From positions 930,001 to 994,000 of the forward strand of contig NZ_JBBCGP010000001.1 in the NCBI RefSeq assembly GCF_037200945.1: a stretch of DNA of 64,000 bases, in the 5' to 3' direction. The notes below the pieces were generated by a model. It did not search any database. It was not told the DNA's origin and saw only the letters and a program-made list of their open reading frames with translations. The DNA comes from Methylovirgula sp. (GTDB lineage: Bacteria > Pseudomonadota > Alphaproteobacteria > Rhizobiales > Beijerinckiaceae). The stretch's first letter is position 1. Each line of letters starts with the position of its first letter. Below, in pieces: positions 1-8,665 of the stretch. A program made the position numbers and the translations under genes.

Positions 1-547
1 GGATCACCGAACGGAAGCGCGAGAAGAACAACGTCGCGACGGCAAACTCGCCCTTTTCGAAGCGATCGATGATCTTGCGGCCGATCTCGTCGGCATTGCC
101 GAAGCCAAGTTGCTTGACGCCGCGCAATTCGATCACTTCGATGATCTGCGAACCGAATTGGCGCTTCAGAAGATCGTAGCCCTTCCGCCCGATGCAGAGG
201 AACTTGACGGTCTTGCCTTGCGCTTGCAGGTCCACCGCCTTGTCGCGCGCCAGGCGTGCGATCGAGGAATTGAAAGCGCCGCAGAGCCCGCGTTCCGCCG
301 TACAGACGACGAGGAGTTGTACGGAATCGCCGCCGGTGCCGCCAAGCAACGGTGGTTTCGTCCCGCTAAAGCCGCCGGAAATCGCGGTCAGGATTTTTTC
401 CATCCGCTCGGCGAAGGGCCGCGCGGCCTCGGCCGCCAATTGCGCCCGGCGCAGTTTCGCCGCCGCGACCATCTGCATGGCCTTGGTGATCTTCTGCGTC
501 GCCTTGACCGAGGCGATACGGTTGCGCAGGTCCTTCAACGAGGGCAT
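1..547 (-). CDS. atpG: ATP synthase F1 subunit gamma, 3' end cut off
   Basis: This is the central rotating shaft of F1Fo ATP synthase, which couples proton flow through Fo to catalysis in the alpha3beta3 ring at the cytoplasmic face. The visible protein starts MPSLKDLRNRIASVKATQKI, the standard gamma N-terminal helix, and contains AERGLCGAFNSSIAR around the conserved GLCG motif. About 182 codons are present and the reading frame runs off the left edge, so roughly 110 residues are missing. It follows atpA by 48 bases on the same strand and is the third gene of the visible atpH-atpA-atpG operon. The start is ATG at 545-547; no alternative lies nearby. Confidence 0.95.
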   Translation of the reverse strand, partial: MPSLKDLRNRIASVKATQKITKAMQMVAAAKLRRAQLAAEAARPFAERMEKILTAISGGFSGTKPPLLGGTGGDSVQLLVVCTAERGLCGAFNSSIARLARDKAVDLQAQGKTVKFLCIGRKGYDLLKRQFGSQIIEVIELRGVKQLGFGNADEIGRKIIDRFEKGEFAVATLFFSRFRSVI

Positions 548-595
548 GTCGGTTCCGCTTTAGCTCATTTGGCTCGGGGCGCGCGAGGACAGGCC

Positions 596-2125
596 TCAGG
601 CGAAAGATTTGAGGTAGTTTTCGATGATCGATTTGAGGCTCGCCGCCGAACCGTCGGACAAATCCTTCGATGCGCGGATGGTCTCAAGAAGATCGGCGTG
701 GTTCGCACGCAGGAGCGCGAGCAAACCATCCTCGAACGGCTTGATCTTCTCAACCGGCAGCTTGTCGAGATAGCCGTTGACGCCTGCGTAGATCACGCAA
801 ACCTGCTCTTCGATCTTGAGCGGCGAAAACTGCGCCTGTTTCAAAAGCTCGGTCAGGCGCGAGCCGCGGGCAAGAAGCCGTTGTGTCGTCGCGTCGAGGT
901 CGGAGCCGAACTGCGCGAAGGCCGCCATCTCGCGATATTGCGCGAGCTCGCCTTTGATCTTTCCCGCGACCTTCTTCATCGACTTCGTCTGCGCCGAGGA
1001 GCCGACGCGCGACACCGAAAGGCCGACGTTCACTGCCGGACGGATGCCCTGATAGAAAAGATCGGTCTCTAGGAAGATCTGGCCATCGGTAATCGAAATC
1101 ACGTTTGTCGGGATATAGGCCGACACGTCATTGGCCTGCGTCTCGATGATCGGAAGCGCGGTGAGCGAACCGGCGCCATGCTCGTCGTTGAGCTTGGCGG
1201 CGCGCTCCAGCAAACGCGAATGCAGATAGAAGACATCGCCCGGATAGGCTTCGCGGCCCGGCGGGCGGCGCAGAAGCAGCGACATCTGGCGATAGGCAAC
1301 GGCCTGCTTCGAGAGATCGTCATAAACGATCAAAGCGTGCATCCCGTTGTCACGGAAATATTCGCCCATCGCGCAGCCGGCGAAGGGCGCCAGGAATTGC
1401 ATCGGCGCCGGATCGGACGCGGTGGCAGCGACGACGATCGAATATTCCAGAGCGCCCTGCTCTTCGAGCACCTTCACGAATTGCGCGACAGTCGAGCGCT
1501 TCTGGCCGACGGCGACATAGACGCAATAGAGCTTGGCGCTCTCGTCGGTGCTTTGGTTGACCGACTTCTGATTGAGGATCGAATCGAGCGCCACCGCCGT
1601 CTTGCCGGTCTGGCGGTCGCCGATGATGAGCTCGCGCTGGCCGCGGCCGATCGGGATCAGCGCGTCGATGGCCTTGAGGCCCGTCGCCATCGGCTCATGC
1701 ACGGACTTGCGGGGAATGATGCCGGGCGCCTTGACGTCAACGCGGGCGCGACGCGACGAATTGATCGGGCCCTTGCCGTCGATCGGATTGCCAAGCGCGT
1801 CAACGACACGGCCGAGAAGCTCCTTGCCGACCGGCACGTCAACGATGGCGCCGGTGCGCTTGACCGTCTGGCCTTCCATGATTTCGCGGTCGCTGCCGAA
1901 AATAACGATACCGACATTGTCAGTCTCGAGATTGAGCGCCATGCCGCGCACACCGGACTCAAAGGCCACCATTTCGCCGGCCTGGACGTTGTCGAGACCA
2001 TAGACGCGGGCAATGCCGTCGCCGACGGAGAGAACCTGGCCAACTTCGGTGACTTCGGCTTCATTGCCGAAACTGGCGATTTCCTTCTTCAGGATCGACG
2101 AAATTTCTGCGGCGCGGATGTCCAT
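596..2125 (-). CDS. atpA: ATP synthase F1 subunit alpha
   Basis: Non-catalytic nucleotide-binding subunit of the F1 ring of ATP synthase, peripheral to the cytoplasmic membrane. The 509-residue length is normal for the family. The P-loop GDRQTGKT lies at residues 169-176, the N-terminal beta-barrel starts near residue 25, and the SVSRVGSSAQ segment carries the conserved arginine that reaches the catalytic site. Its ATG shares one base with the TGA of atpH (TGATG), which indicates translational coupling. The order atpH-atpA-atpG is the usual alphaproteobacterial one, where the Fo genes are encoded elsewhere. No oddities seen. Confidence 0.98.
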   Translation of the reverse strand: MDIRAAEISSILKKEIASFGNEAEVTEVGQVLSVGDGIARVYGLDNVQAGEMVAFESGVRGMALNLETDNVGIVIFGSDREIMEGQTVKRTGAIVDVPVGKELLGRVVDALGNPIDGKGPINSSRRARVDVKAPGIIPRKSVHEPMATGLKAIDALIPIGRGQRELIIGDRQTGKTAVALDSILNQKSVNQSTDESAKLYCVYVAVGQKRSTVAQFVKVLEEQGALEYSIVVAATASDPAPMQFLAPFAGCAMGEYFRDNGMHALIVYDDLSKQAVAYRQMSLLLRRPPGREAYPGDVFYLHSRLLERAAKLNDEHGAGSLTALPIIETQANDVSAYIPTNVISITDGQIFLETDLFYQGIRPAVNVGLSVSRVGSSAQTKSMKKVAGKIKGELAQYREMAAFAQFGSDLDATTQRLLARGSRLTELLKQAQFSPLKIEEQVCVIYAGVNGYLDKLPVEKIKPFEDGLLALLRANHADLLETIRASKDLSDGSAASLKSIIENYLKSFA

Positions 2126-2688
2126 CAGCCGACCTCTCTCAAGCGTGTGCGGAGTGAATTGAGTTTGGTTTTAAGCGACCCGTCGATCATGCGCGAACCG
2201 AGCTTGACGACGAGACCGCCGATGATCTCGGGATCGATCTTCAGATCGACGGCGACAGATTTGCCGCCGGTAAAATCGACGAGCGCCGTCTTGAGGGCCT
2301 CGATATGGGCGTCCTTCAGCGGCGCGGCAGCGGTCACTTCGGCGCGGACGCGGCCCTTGTCCTGATCGTCGAGCTTGTGGAAGCCGTCAATCATGTCGCC
2401 GATATAGGTCAGCCGGCGCTTGAGCGCGACGAGCTTGACGAAATTGGCGGAGATGCCGGAGATGCCAGCGCCCGCGAGAATGTCATTGAGGGCCCGCAAC
2501 TGCTCTTGGGCCGAATAGATCGGCGCCGAGACGAGCCGCTTCAGATCCTTGCTTCCGGCGATCAGCGCGGCGAAATTTTCAAGATCCTTGGCGACCTGAT
2601 CGGTCAGGCCCTGCTCTTTGGCGAGTTCATAGAGCGCCAGGGCGTAACGACCGCCGACCCCCGATACAATGCTCTCGTCTTGCGCCAA
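2125..2688 (-). CDS. atpH: ATP synthase F1 subunit delta
   Basis: Peripheral stalk subunit (OSCP homologue) that holds the alpha3beta3 ring against the Fo b subunits. The 187-residue product has the N-terminal six-helix domain (GVGGRYALALYELAKEQG at residues 10-27) and the conserved C-terminal stretch DPEIIGGLVVKLGSRMIDGS that identifies the family. It is the first gene of the operon; upstream lie about 270 bases shared with a divergent redoxin gene, so the atp promoter must be in that interval. The ATG at 2688 is preceded by a weak purine-rich stretch only. Confidence 0.96.
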   Translation of the reverse strand: MAQDESIVSGVGGRYALALYELAKEQGLTDQVAKDLENFAALIAGSKDLKRLVSAPIYSAQEQLRALNDILAGAGISGISANFVKLVALKRRLTYIGDMIDGFHKLDDQDKGRVRAEVTAAAPLKDAHIEALKTALVDFTGGKSVAVDLKIDPEIIGGLVVKLGSRMIDGSLKTKLNSLRTRLREVG

Positions 2689-2902
2689 GACAATAACCCT
2701 TAAATCCGTTGGCGAAACGCCCCGGCTTCCAAAACTCGCGCGGCAATTCGCGACGATGGCGAGCGGGCGTCAAAGAAGCCCGGTCAGGCACGAAAACTCG
2801 CCAACCCCTCCCAAGGCGAAGGGTCCCTAACATATGGCATTTTTGTGCGCAACCCGTCCTCGAGTGCATAGTGGTTCGGCAATTTCCCTCTGCGCTGTGA
2901 GG

Positions 2903-2931
2903 TTGGCGCGGGCTGGCCTTTTGCCTATATT
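2903..2931 (+). promoter_or_regulatory. Predicted sigma70-type promoter of the redoxin gene
   Basis: TTGGCG at 2903-2908 and TATATT at 2926-2931 are separated by exactly 17 bases. The redoxin ATG follows at 2955 with GGAGG just before it, so a transcript would begin near 2938 with a leader of under 20 bases. Based on consensus only. Confidence 0.45.
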
Positions 2932-2954
2932 TTGGCCTCACCTCGGAGGCGATC

Positions 2955-3512
2955 ATGGCCACTGCAGTCACCTCGATTGCGCTCGACACGCCGGCGGCGG
3001 ATTTTCGTCTGCCCGCGACAGATGGCAAGATTTATTCGCTCGCCGATGTCGCGGGCGAAAAGGCGAGCGTCATCGTCTTCATCTGCAATCATTGTCCTTA
3101 TGTGATCGCGGTGATCGACCGTCTCATTGCCGACGCGCGGCTTCTGCTCGCCGAAGGCATCGGCTTCGCCGCGATCTGTGCCAACGACGCGAAGAGCCAT
3201 CCCGAAGATTCATTCGAGAACATGCGCCTTTTCGCGGAGAAGCATAAATTTCCGTTCCCTTACTTGCACGATGAGAGTCAGGATGTGGCCCGCGCGTATG
3301 ATGCTGTCTGTGCGCCAGATTTCTTCGGCTTCGACCGGCATCTGAAATTGAAGTATCGTGGACGGCTCGACGAAGGCCGCACGAACCCACCACCTGCCGG
3401 TGCGCGCCGCGAACTGCTCGACGCGATGCGCATGATCGCCAAGACTGGCCATGCGCCGGACCATCAGATTCCTTCGATCGGTTGTTCGATCAAATGGAAG
3501 CAGAATTCCTAG
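2955..3512 (+). CDS. Thioredoxin-fold redoxin (AhpC/TSA-like), CNHC motif
   Basis: Predicted cytoplasmic peroxiredoxin/thioredoxin-family protein of 185 residues. The fold begins with the typical ADFRLPATDGKIYSLADV segment, and the active-site-like motif C44-N-H-C47-P-Y sits after the VIVFI strand, where thioredoxins have CxxC. This is the family often annotated as thioredoxin family protein with a CNHCPYV motif; its physiological substrate is not established. No signal peptide is visible. GGAGGC lies 7 bases before the ATG. It is divergent from the atp operon and followed by a small conserved gene on the same strand 72 bases on. Confidence 0.85.
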   Translation: MATAVTSIALDTPAADFRLPATDGKIYSLADVAGEKASVIVFICNHCPYVIAVIDRLIADARLLLAEGIGFAAICANDAKSHPEDSFENMRLFAEKHKFPFPYLHDESQDVARAYDAVCAPDFFGFDRHLKLKYRGRLDEGRTNPPPAGARRELLDAMRMIAKTGHAPDHQIPSIGCSIKWKQNS

Positions 3513-3584
3513 GATTTTCGGCGCATTTCTTCATACGAGCCGGTGTCCACTTCGCTTGAAAACGCTTTAACAGGAGAGATAACA

Positions 3585-3842
3585 ATGGCCGCGCTTGAAG
3601 TTGGCGAAGGATACGAAGTGTTTCTGGCCGACGGCCAAAAGGCGTTCGGCGCCGTGCGCGAAGTCTCGCGCAACCGCCAGGACATTATCGTCTACGTCGA
3701 GAATGCCGGCGATTTCGTCATTCACGCTTCGGCGGTCACAGGCGTTCACGCGCAGAAGGTGATCGTCGATCGCCACAAGCTTGAAGCGCGCCTCATCGAG
3801 GCGATCACGCGCGCGCATACGGCGGAAGACCCGAATATTTGA
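3585..3842 (+). CDS. Conserved small protein, function unknown
   Basis: An 85-residue acidic protein beginning MAALEVGEGYEVFLADGQKA. The predicted content is mostly beta strand, with segments such as KAFGAVREVSRNRQDIIVYV followed by a C-terminal helix (HKLEARLIEAITRAH); it looks somewhat like a PRC-barrel or other small beta-barrel domain, but no motif allows a firm call. I chose the ATG at 3585 because AGGAGAG lies 8-9 bases upstream; the longer frame from 3543 has no ribosome binding site and would add unrelated residues. Same strand as the redoxin before it, possibly co-transcribed. Confidence 0.75.
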   Translation: MAALEVGEGYEVFLADGQKAFGAVREVSRNRQDIIVYVENAGDFVIHASAVTGVHAQKVIVDRHKLEARLIEAITRAHTAEDPNI

Positions 3843-3850
3843 AACAGCGG

Positions 3851-4810
3851 CTACGCATCCGGGATGAAAACGGTGCGGCCAGTACTGTCGTCATCATGCC
3901 AGGCCGTCGCGACCTTCGACAACGGAACGGACCGGGTCGCGATCTTGAAGCCGCCACGCGTCGTCGCACGCAGCAATTTGCCGACAGCATCGATCAGGCG
4001 GCTGAGCGGTACGCTGCCGATGCCGCTTCCCATGAGTTCGATGGGCGCGGCGCGGAGCACGGCGGATGGAAGTGCGATATCCATCCCGCTTGCCGAACCG
4101 ACTTGAACGAAGCGGATCGGTTCGCAGACGTCCGTGGCCTTGGCACCGGCGATCAGCAGACGCTCCGCGCTTCTTCCCCATAAATAGTCGATAACGACAT
4201 CCACGCCCTCGGCAAATTGCTCGTTAAAGCTTGCTTCGAGAACCTGCTCATCCTGCGCCAATGCGATGGTCACGTCGGCGCCAAGAGCCTCGAGCGATTT
4301 CAGTGTCTCTGTATTACGCCCCGTCGCGATAACTTTTTTTGCTCCAAGATATTTAGCGATTTGCACGGCAAGACGTCCCGCGGTTCCGGTGGCGCCGTTG
4401 ACAAGCACGGTTTCTCCGGCCTGGAGCTGTGCACGTTCGGCATAAGCCGCCCATGACGACATACCCGGATTTGCAATTGCAGCAGCTGTTACGTCGTCGA
4501 GATCATTCGGAATGGCCGTGCATTGCGCGGGCGTTACAACGGTCGTTTCGGCCATGCTGCCATACGGCGCGCGTGGCAACGCGAAGTAAACGCGCTGCCC
4601 ATCGTCCGACCGGCCCACACCGTCGATGCCGACGACGAATGGAAATGTCCCAGGTGCGCTGTAATGCGTTCCAGCCGCCCGGGCGCGGGTAAGATGACTG
4701 ATTGCGGCCGCCGTGACGCTGATGCGGCGCTCATTCGCGTCAGGCATCGGATCAGCAAAATCTCCATAGGCAGGCGTTTGACCGGGCGCGGAGACCAAAG
4801 CGGCTTTCAT
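3851..4810 (-). CDS. Quinone-oxidoreductase-like MDR family NADPH enzyme
   Basis: Medium-chain dehydrogenase/reductase of the zeta-crystallin/quinone oxidoreductase type, 319 residues, cytoplasmic. The NADPH-binding Rossmann motif NGATGTAGRLA lies at 138-148 and the GroES-like domain occupies the first ~115 residues. The catalytic zinc ligands of alcohol dehydrogenases are absent, as is usual for quinone reductases. The start is the ATG at 4808-4810, preceded by GAGGG; the longer frame from 4846 runs back through the operator. It is divergent from a MarR-family gene, and a palindrome covers both promoter regions, so expression is probably relieved by a ligand of that MarR protein, such as an electrophile or quinone. 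The ligand is inference. Confidence 0.85.
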   Translation of the reverse strand: MKAALVSAPGQTPAYGDFADPMPDANERRISVTAAAISHLTRARAAGTHYSAPGTFPFVVGIDGVGRSDDGQRVYFALPRAPYGSMAETTVVTPAQCTAIPNDLDDVTAAAIANPGMSSWAAYAERAQLQAGETVLVNGATGTAGRLAVQIAKYLGAKKVIATGRNTETLKSLEALGADVTIALAQDEQVLEASFNEQFAEGVDVVIDYLWGRSAERLLIAGAKATDVCEPIRFVQVGSASGMDIALPSAVLRAAPIELMGSGIGSVPLSRLIDAVGKLLRATTRGGFKIATRSVPLSKVATAWHDDDSTGRTVFIPDA

Positions 4811-4811
4811 A

Positions 4812-4840
4812 ATGACGTCCCTCAGTATTATGTGTATAAT
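4812..4840 (+). promoter_or_regulatory. Predicted marR promoter overlapping its operator
   Basis: A perfect TATAAT at 4835-4840 lies inside the 4829-4847 palindrome. An ATGACG element at 4812-4817 (four of six matches to TTGACA) is 17 bases upstream. A repressor bound at the palindrome would cover the -10 box. Confidence 0.5.
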
Positions 4841-4847
4841 ACACATA
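4829..4847. promoter_or_regulatory. Palindromic operator between MDR gene and marR
   Basis: TATGTGTATAATACACATA is a perfect 9-base inverted repeat around a single central A. It lies 19 bases upstream of the MDR start codon and 15 bases before the marR start codon, and it holds the marR -10 box. MarR dimers typically bind palindromes of this size in the divergent intergenic region. Confidence 0.75.
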
Positions 4848-4861
4848 TATGGGAGCCAGCG

Positions 4862-5368
4862 ATGCCGTCAAGAAATAAAGTGCAAAATACACATATTGGC
4901 GCCCAGCTACGCCAAATCCACGGCGCAGTGCTCGACATCGTCGGCGCGATAAACCGGCCGCAGCGCGATGCTCTGCTCATCGAGGAAGCTGACATCCCGC
5001 TCGACCGAGCGCTATTTCCGCTTCTCGTCGGGATCGAGCGATTCGGGCCCATCGGCGTGGTGGAATTGGCGGACCGGGTGGGGCGTGACTACACCACAGT
5101 CAGCCGCCAGGTGGCGAAGCTTGAAGAGGCCGGCCTTGTGGAACGTCGAGAAAGCGCTGCGGACCGCCGCATCCGCATGGCATCCATCACCCGGAAGGGC
5201 AAAGCTATGACCGATCTCGTCGATGCGGCGCGCGAGCGGATCGGCCGCGCAATTTTCGAAACCTGGGATGCACACGACATCGACGAGCTTGCCCGTCTCA
5301 TACGGAAATTTGCCACCGCGCTGGTGACCGAGCCGCTGCCCGGCACGAAGAACGAAACAGACGCATAG
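4862..5368 (+). CDS. MarR-family transcriptional regulator
   Basis: Winged helix-turn-helix DNA-binding protein of 168 residues. The recognition region spans residues 62-92 (GPIGVVELADRVGRDYTTVS...) and is followed by a wing with the characteristic basic-acidic pattern RRESAADRRIRMASIT at 95-110; flanking helices form the dimer interface. The ATG at 4862 is chosen because GGGAG lies 6 bases upstream and the protein then has normal MarR length; the long frame from 4523 is spurious. It is divergent from an MDR oxidoreductase, the classical arrangement of a local repressor. A second copy of the operator half-site lies inside its first codons, consistent with autorepression. Confidence 0.88.
   Translation: MPSRNKVQNTHIGAQLRQIHGAVLDIVGAINRPQRDALLIEEADIPLDRALFPLLVGIERFGPIGVVELADRVGRDYTTVSRQVAKLEEAGLVERRESAADRRIRMASITRKGKAMTDLVDAARERIGRAIFETWDAHDIDELARLIRKFATALVTEPLPGTKNETDA
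4877..4895. promoter_or_regulatory. Degenerate second MarR operator inside the marR 5' coding region
   Basis: ATACACATA recurs exactly at 4887-4895, and the left arm at 4877-4885 matches five of nine positions of the primary operator. It sits over codons 6-12 of marR. The two centres, 4838 and 4886, are 48 bases apart. Confidence 0.4.
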
Positions 5369-5378
5369 CGTCCGTCGC

Positions 5379-7619
5379 TCACATAAAATTCTGCGGATCG
5401 ACATCGACGGCAATGCGCACGCTGCCGCGCGCGGGCGGTGCCGTCGCCAGCATGGCGCGCAGAAAACCTTGCATGTCGGCTGACTTTGGCGACCGCACCA
5501 ACAGGCGGAAACGATGTTGGCCTCGAATGACAGCGATCGGCGCCTCGGCCGGGCCAAGCAACGTGATTTCGTCGTCCTGCGGCAGGCCGCCGAGCGCGGC
5601 GAGCTTCCATTTCGGGTTGGGCGGCAGCGCATGTGCCGCACGTACCAGAGCGCGAGCATGATTTTCCGCCGAGGCGCGGTCCTTCGCCGAGACGATCAGT
5701 GCCGCGAGCCGCCCGAAAGGCGGCAGGCCGGCGCGGCGGCGCTGCTCCGTCTCCTCGCTGTAAAAGCGTTCGGCATCGCCTGAAAGAAGCGCCCGGATCA
5801 CCGGATGCTCCGGTTGCCAGGTCTGCACCAGCGCCTTGCCGAGCGTCCCCATGCGCCCGGCGCGCCCTGTCACTTGTTGCAGGACCTGGAACGTCCGCTC
5901 CGCCGCGCGCGGATCGCCGTTCGAGAGCCCGACATCTGCATCGATCACGCCGACGAGCGAGAGCAGCGGAAAGTTATGCCCCTTGGCGACGAGTTGCGTG
6001 CCGATGATGATATCGCAGGCGCCATTGGCGACGGCATCAAGTTCATCGCGCAGCCGCGCCGTGCCGCCGGGAAAATCCGACGAGAGGATCAACGCCTTGG
6101 CCTGCGGCCAAAGCCCGGCGACTTCTTCCGCGAGCCGCTCGACGCCGGGACCGCACGGCGTCAGCGTATCGACATTATCGCATTCCGGACAATGCTGCGG
6201 CACACGCTCGATATGACCGCATTGATGGCAGACGAGCGCGCGGCGAAAGCGATGTTCGACCAGCCAGGACGTGCAATTCGGACATTGGAAACGATGGCCG
6301 CAGGCGCGGCAGAGTGTCAACGGCGCATAGCCGCGGCGATTGAGAAAAAGCAAAGCCTGTTCGCCGGCGGCGAGCGCCTCGCCGACGGCGGTGGCGAGCG
6401 GGGGCGAAATCCATTTGCCGCGCGGCGGTGAAATGCGACGCAGATCGACGGCCTCGATCGACGGCAGTTTGGCGCCGCCGAAACGCGCATTGAGCTTGAG
6501 ATGTTTGTAGCGGCCCTGCTCCGCGTTGACGCGCGATTCAATCGACGGCGTGGCCGAGGCAAGGATCACCGCCGCCTTGTCGATCTGCCCGCGCACCACC
6601 GCCATGTCACGCGCATGATAGGAGACGCCATCATCCTGCTTGTAGGCGGCTTCATGCTCTTCATCGACGACGATGAGTGCGAGATCGTCGAAGGGAAGAA
6701 ACAACGCTGAACGCGCACCGGCGACAACTTTCACCTCGCCCTTGGCGACGCCGGTCCAGATACGGGCGCGCTTGCGCGGACTGATGCCCGAATGCCATTC
6801 GGCGGGACGCGCCCCGAAACGGGCGGCGAAACGGTCGAGGAATTGTGCCGTCAGCGCGATCTCCGGCATCAGGATCAGGGTCTGTCGCCCTTCTCGCAAA
6901 GCTTGCGCAACGGCCTCGAAATAAACCTCGGTTTTGCCGGAGCCGGTGACGCCTTCGAGGAGCGTCACGGAGAAGCCATGCGCTTTGACTTCATCCACAA
7001 GTGACGCGGCGGCCTGAGCTTGCGCTGTCTCAAGCCGCGGCGGTGCGAAATCCGGATCGCACGGTGCTGCAACCGGCTCCTGCGGCAACGCGACGACTTC
7101 CAGTGTGCCTTCATCGACGAGTGAATCGATCACGCTTGTCGAGCACGCGGCGCGTTCGGCGAGATCACTTTTGCCGATGGCGAGATCGCCTTCGATTGCG
7201 GCGAGAACACGCGCCCGCGCGGGCGTCATGCGTTTGGGCTCCGGCCCGGCGCGACGCAGACCGATGCGCGGTTTTTCCTCGACGGCATAAAACGGCGCGC
7301 GCGCACACATGCGCAGCACCATGCCGCGCGGACTGAGCGTCCAGCGTGCGACCCAATCGACGAAGCCGCGGAGCCGAGCCCCGAGCGGCGGAATATCAAA
7401 CCGCGCAGAGAGGGCTTTCAGGTTGCTGCCAAGCGCGCCGTCGGTAATCTCCCAGACAGCGCCGACGGTTTGGCGCGTGCCGAGCGGCACTTCGACGAAA
7501 TCGCCCTCGGCAAGGTCGAGTTCGGCCGGCACGCGGTAGGAATAGGTCTGATCGATCGCGACGGGGACGAGGACCTCGGCCACGCGCGGCCCTTTACGAC
7601 TCGGCGTGCGCTCGCTCAT
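5379..7619 (-). CDS. priA: Primosomal replication restart helicase PriA
   Basis: Superfamily 2 3'-5' DNA helicase that recognises abandoned forks and reloads DnaB. The 746-residue product has an N-terminal 3'-binding domain, Walker A GVTGSGKT at 223-230, DEEH at 319-322, and a zinc-binding insertion with eight cysteines at 437, 440, 446, 449, 464, 467, 477 and 480, all characteristic of PriA. The helicase C-terminal domain carries GTQLVAKGHNFP and the QVTGRAGRMG motif VI. The ATG at 7619 gives the usual N-terminus VAEVLVPVAIDQTYSYRVP. It stands near the atp genes as in many Hyphomicrobiales, here separated from atpH by the redoxin and MarR block. Confidence 0.97.
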   Translation of the reverse strand: MSERTPSRKGPRVAEVLVPVAIDQTYSYRVPAELDLAEGDFVEVPLGTRQTVGAVWEITDGALGSNLKALSARFDIPPLGARLRGFVDWVARWTLSPRGMVLRMCARAPFYAVEEKPRIGLRRAGPEPKRMTPARARVLAAIEGDLAIGKSDLAERAACSTSVIDSLVDEGTLEVVALPQEPVAAPCDPDFAPPRLETAQAQAAASLVDEVKAHGFSVTLLEGVTGSGKTEVYFEAVAQALREGRQTLILMPEIALTAQFLDRFAARFGARPAEWHSGISPRKRARIWTGVAKGEVKVVAGARSALFLPFDDLALIVVDEEHEAAYKQDDGVSYHARDMAVVRGQIDKAAVILASATPSIESRVNAEQGRYKHLKLNARFGGAKLPSIEAVDLRRISPPRGKWISPPLATAVGEALAAGEQALLFLNRRGYAPLTLCRACGHRFQCPNCTSWLVEHRFRRALVCHQCGHIERVPQHCPECDNVDTLTPCGPGVERLAEEVAGLWPQAKALILSSDFPGGTARLRDELDAVANGACDIIIGTQLVAKGHNFPLLSLVGVIDADVGLSNGDPRAAERTFQVLQQVTGRAGRMGTLGKALVQTWQPEHPVIRALLSGDAERFYSEETEQRRRAGLPPFGRLAALIVSAKDRASAENHARALVRAAHALPPNPKWKLAALGGLPQDDEITLLGPAEAPIAVIRGQHRFRLLVRSPKSADMQGFLRAMLATAPPARGSVRIAVDVDPQNFM

Positions 7620-7696
7620 GCGCGAGGCTTAAAACATGTTGCGGCCAGGTTGCACGGCTTTTTCCGCGCGCCATAGAGGTGCACGGCGACTTTCTG

Positions 7697-8533
7697 TCAG
7701 GCCAGCGCAGCGGCCGGCAAGGGTGGCACTTCCTCGGCCCAGACCAAAAATTTCGACAAAATGTTGGGGCCGAAACTGTGCGTCAGCGGGACATCGGACG
7801 CGTCGCGGCCGTAGGCGACGAGGATGCGGCCGATGCGCGGCGCATTGTTGCGCGGATCGAAGACATGCCAACGGCCGCCGAGATAAACTTCGATCCAGGC
7901 GGCAAAATCCATTGCCTCATACGGCGGCGGCAGGCCGATATCGGTGATGTAGCCGGTGCAATAACGCGTCGGAACGTTGAGGCAGCGGCAAAACGTTGTG
8001 GCGAGATGTGCAAAGTCGCGGCACACACCGTGGCGCTCGTTATAAGCCTCGTACGCCGACCGCGTGGGGCGCGAATATTGGTAGCCGAAATTCATGATAT
8101 CGTGGACGTAATCACAGACTGCCTGCACGCGCCCCCAGCCCGGCGCCATATTTCCGAAGAGGCGCCAAGCCTCGTCCGTCAGCCGATCGGTCTCGCAATA
8201 GCGGCTGCCAAGGAGGAATTGCAGCGTCTCGGCGGGAAGCTCCTCAACCGGATGCTGAACGGCCGCCGGGAGTGCGACGGCATCCCATTCGCCGGAGTCG
8301 CGGACAATCGCATCAGTCAAGATCTCGAAATGACCGGCCGGCGCGAGGAAGCGATAGCACCAATTGCCGAAACTATCGCGATAGCCTTCGAGCGGAACGC
8401 TCGGGCGCGTGATGACATAATCGGGCTGTTCGAGATCGGAGGCGCGCGAATAATGCACGTTGAGCGCGACGATCATCGGCGTCGGCTGCGATAATTCAAA
8501 ACTGAGGTCGCAACCAACTTTGATGCGGATCAT
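7697..8533 (-). CDS. Transglutaminase-like domain protein
   Basis: 278-residue protein with a papain-like transglutaminase fold. The catalytic triad is visible: C171 in GVCRDFAH, H223 and D226 in RWHVFDPR. An N-terminal beta-rich region (residues 1-95) precedes the catalytic domain, as in many bacterial transglutaminase-like proteins that act as proteases or amidases. Substrate unknown. The ATG at 8533 is preceded by AGGAAAG; an upstream in-frame ATG at 8629 would add 32 residues without a ribosome site. No signal peptide in the chosen form. Lies between priA and secA on the same strand. Confidence 0.82.
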   Translation of the reverse strand: MIRIKVGCDLSFELSQPTPMIVALNVHYSRASDLEQPDYVITRPSVPLEGYRDSFGNWCYRFLAPAGHFEILTDAIVRDSGEWDAVALPAAVQHPVEELPAETLQFLLGSRYCETDRLTDEAWRLFGNMAPGWGRVQAVCDYVHDIMNFGYQYSRPTRSAYEAYNERHGVCRDFAHLATTFCRCLNVPTRYCTGYITDIGLPPPYEAMDFAAWIEVYLGGRWHVFDPRNNAPRIGRILVAYGRDASDVPLTHSFGPNILSKFLVWAEEVPPLPAAALA

Positions 8534-8632
8534 GGGACTTTCCTGCGCGAGAGAGCCCGGGCTGGAAAGATACAAAGCAAGTCCCACGCCGGTCTGCGAC
8601 AACCCTTGGCTTGGCTTTAAGTTCCGCACCCA

Positions 8633-8658
8633 CGCCCTTCGATCAAGATCGAAGGGCG
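8633..8658 (-). terminator. Strong hairpin just after secA
   Basis: CGCCCTTCGATC and its exact reverse complement are separated by only AA, giving a 12-base perfect inverted repeat 7 bases past the secA stop codon. There is no U tract after it on the minus strand, so it may stabilise the mRNA end or work with Rho rather than act as a classic intrinsic terminator. Confidence 0.5.
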
Positions 8659-8665
8659 CATATCT

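Noticed and set aside
1178..2365. Plus-strand open frame of about 395 codons opposite atpA
   Set aside because: Antisense to ATP synthase alpha; no ribosome site.
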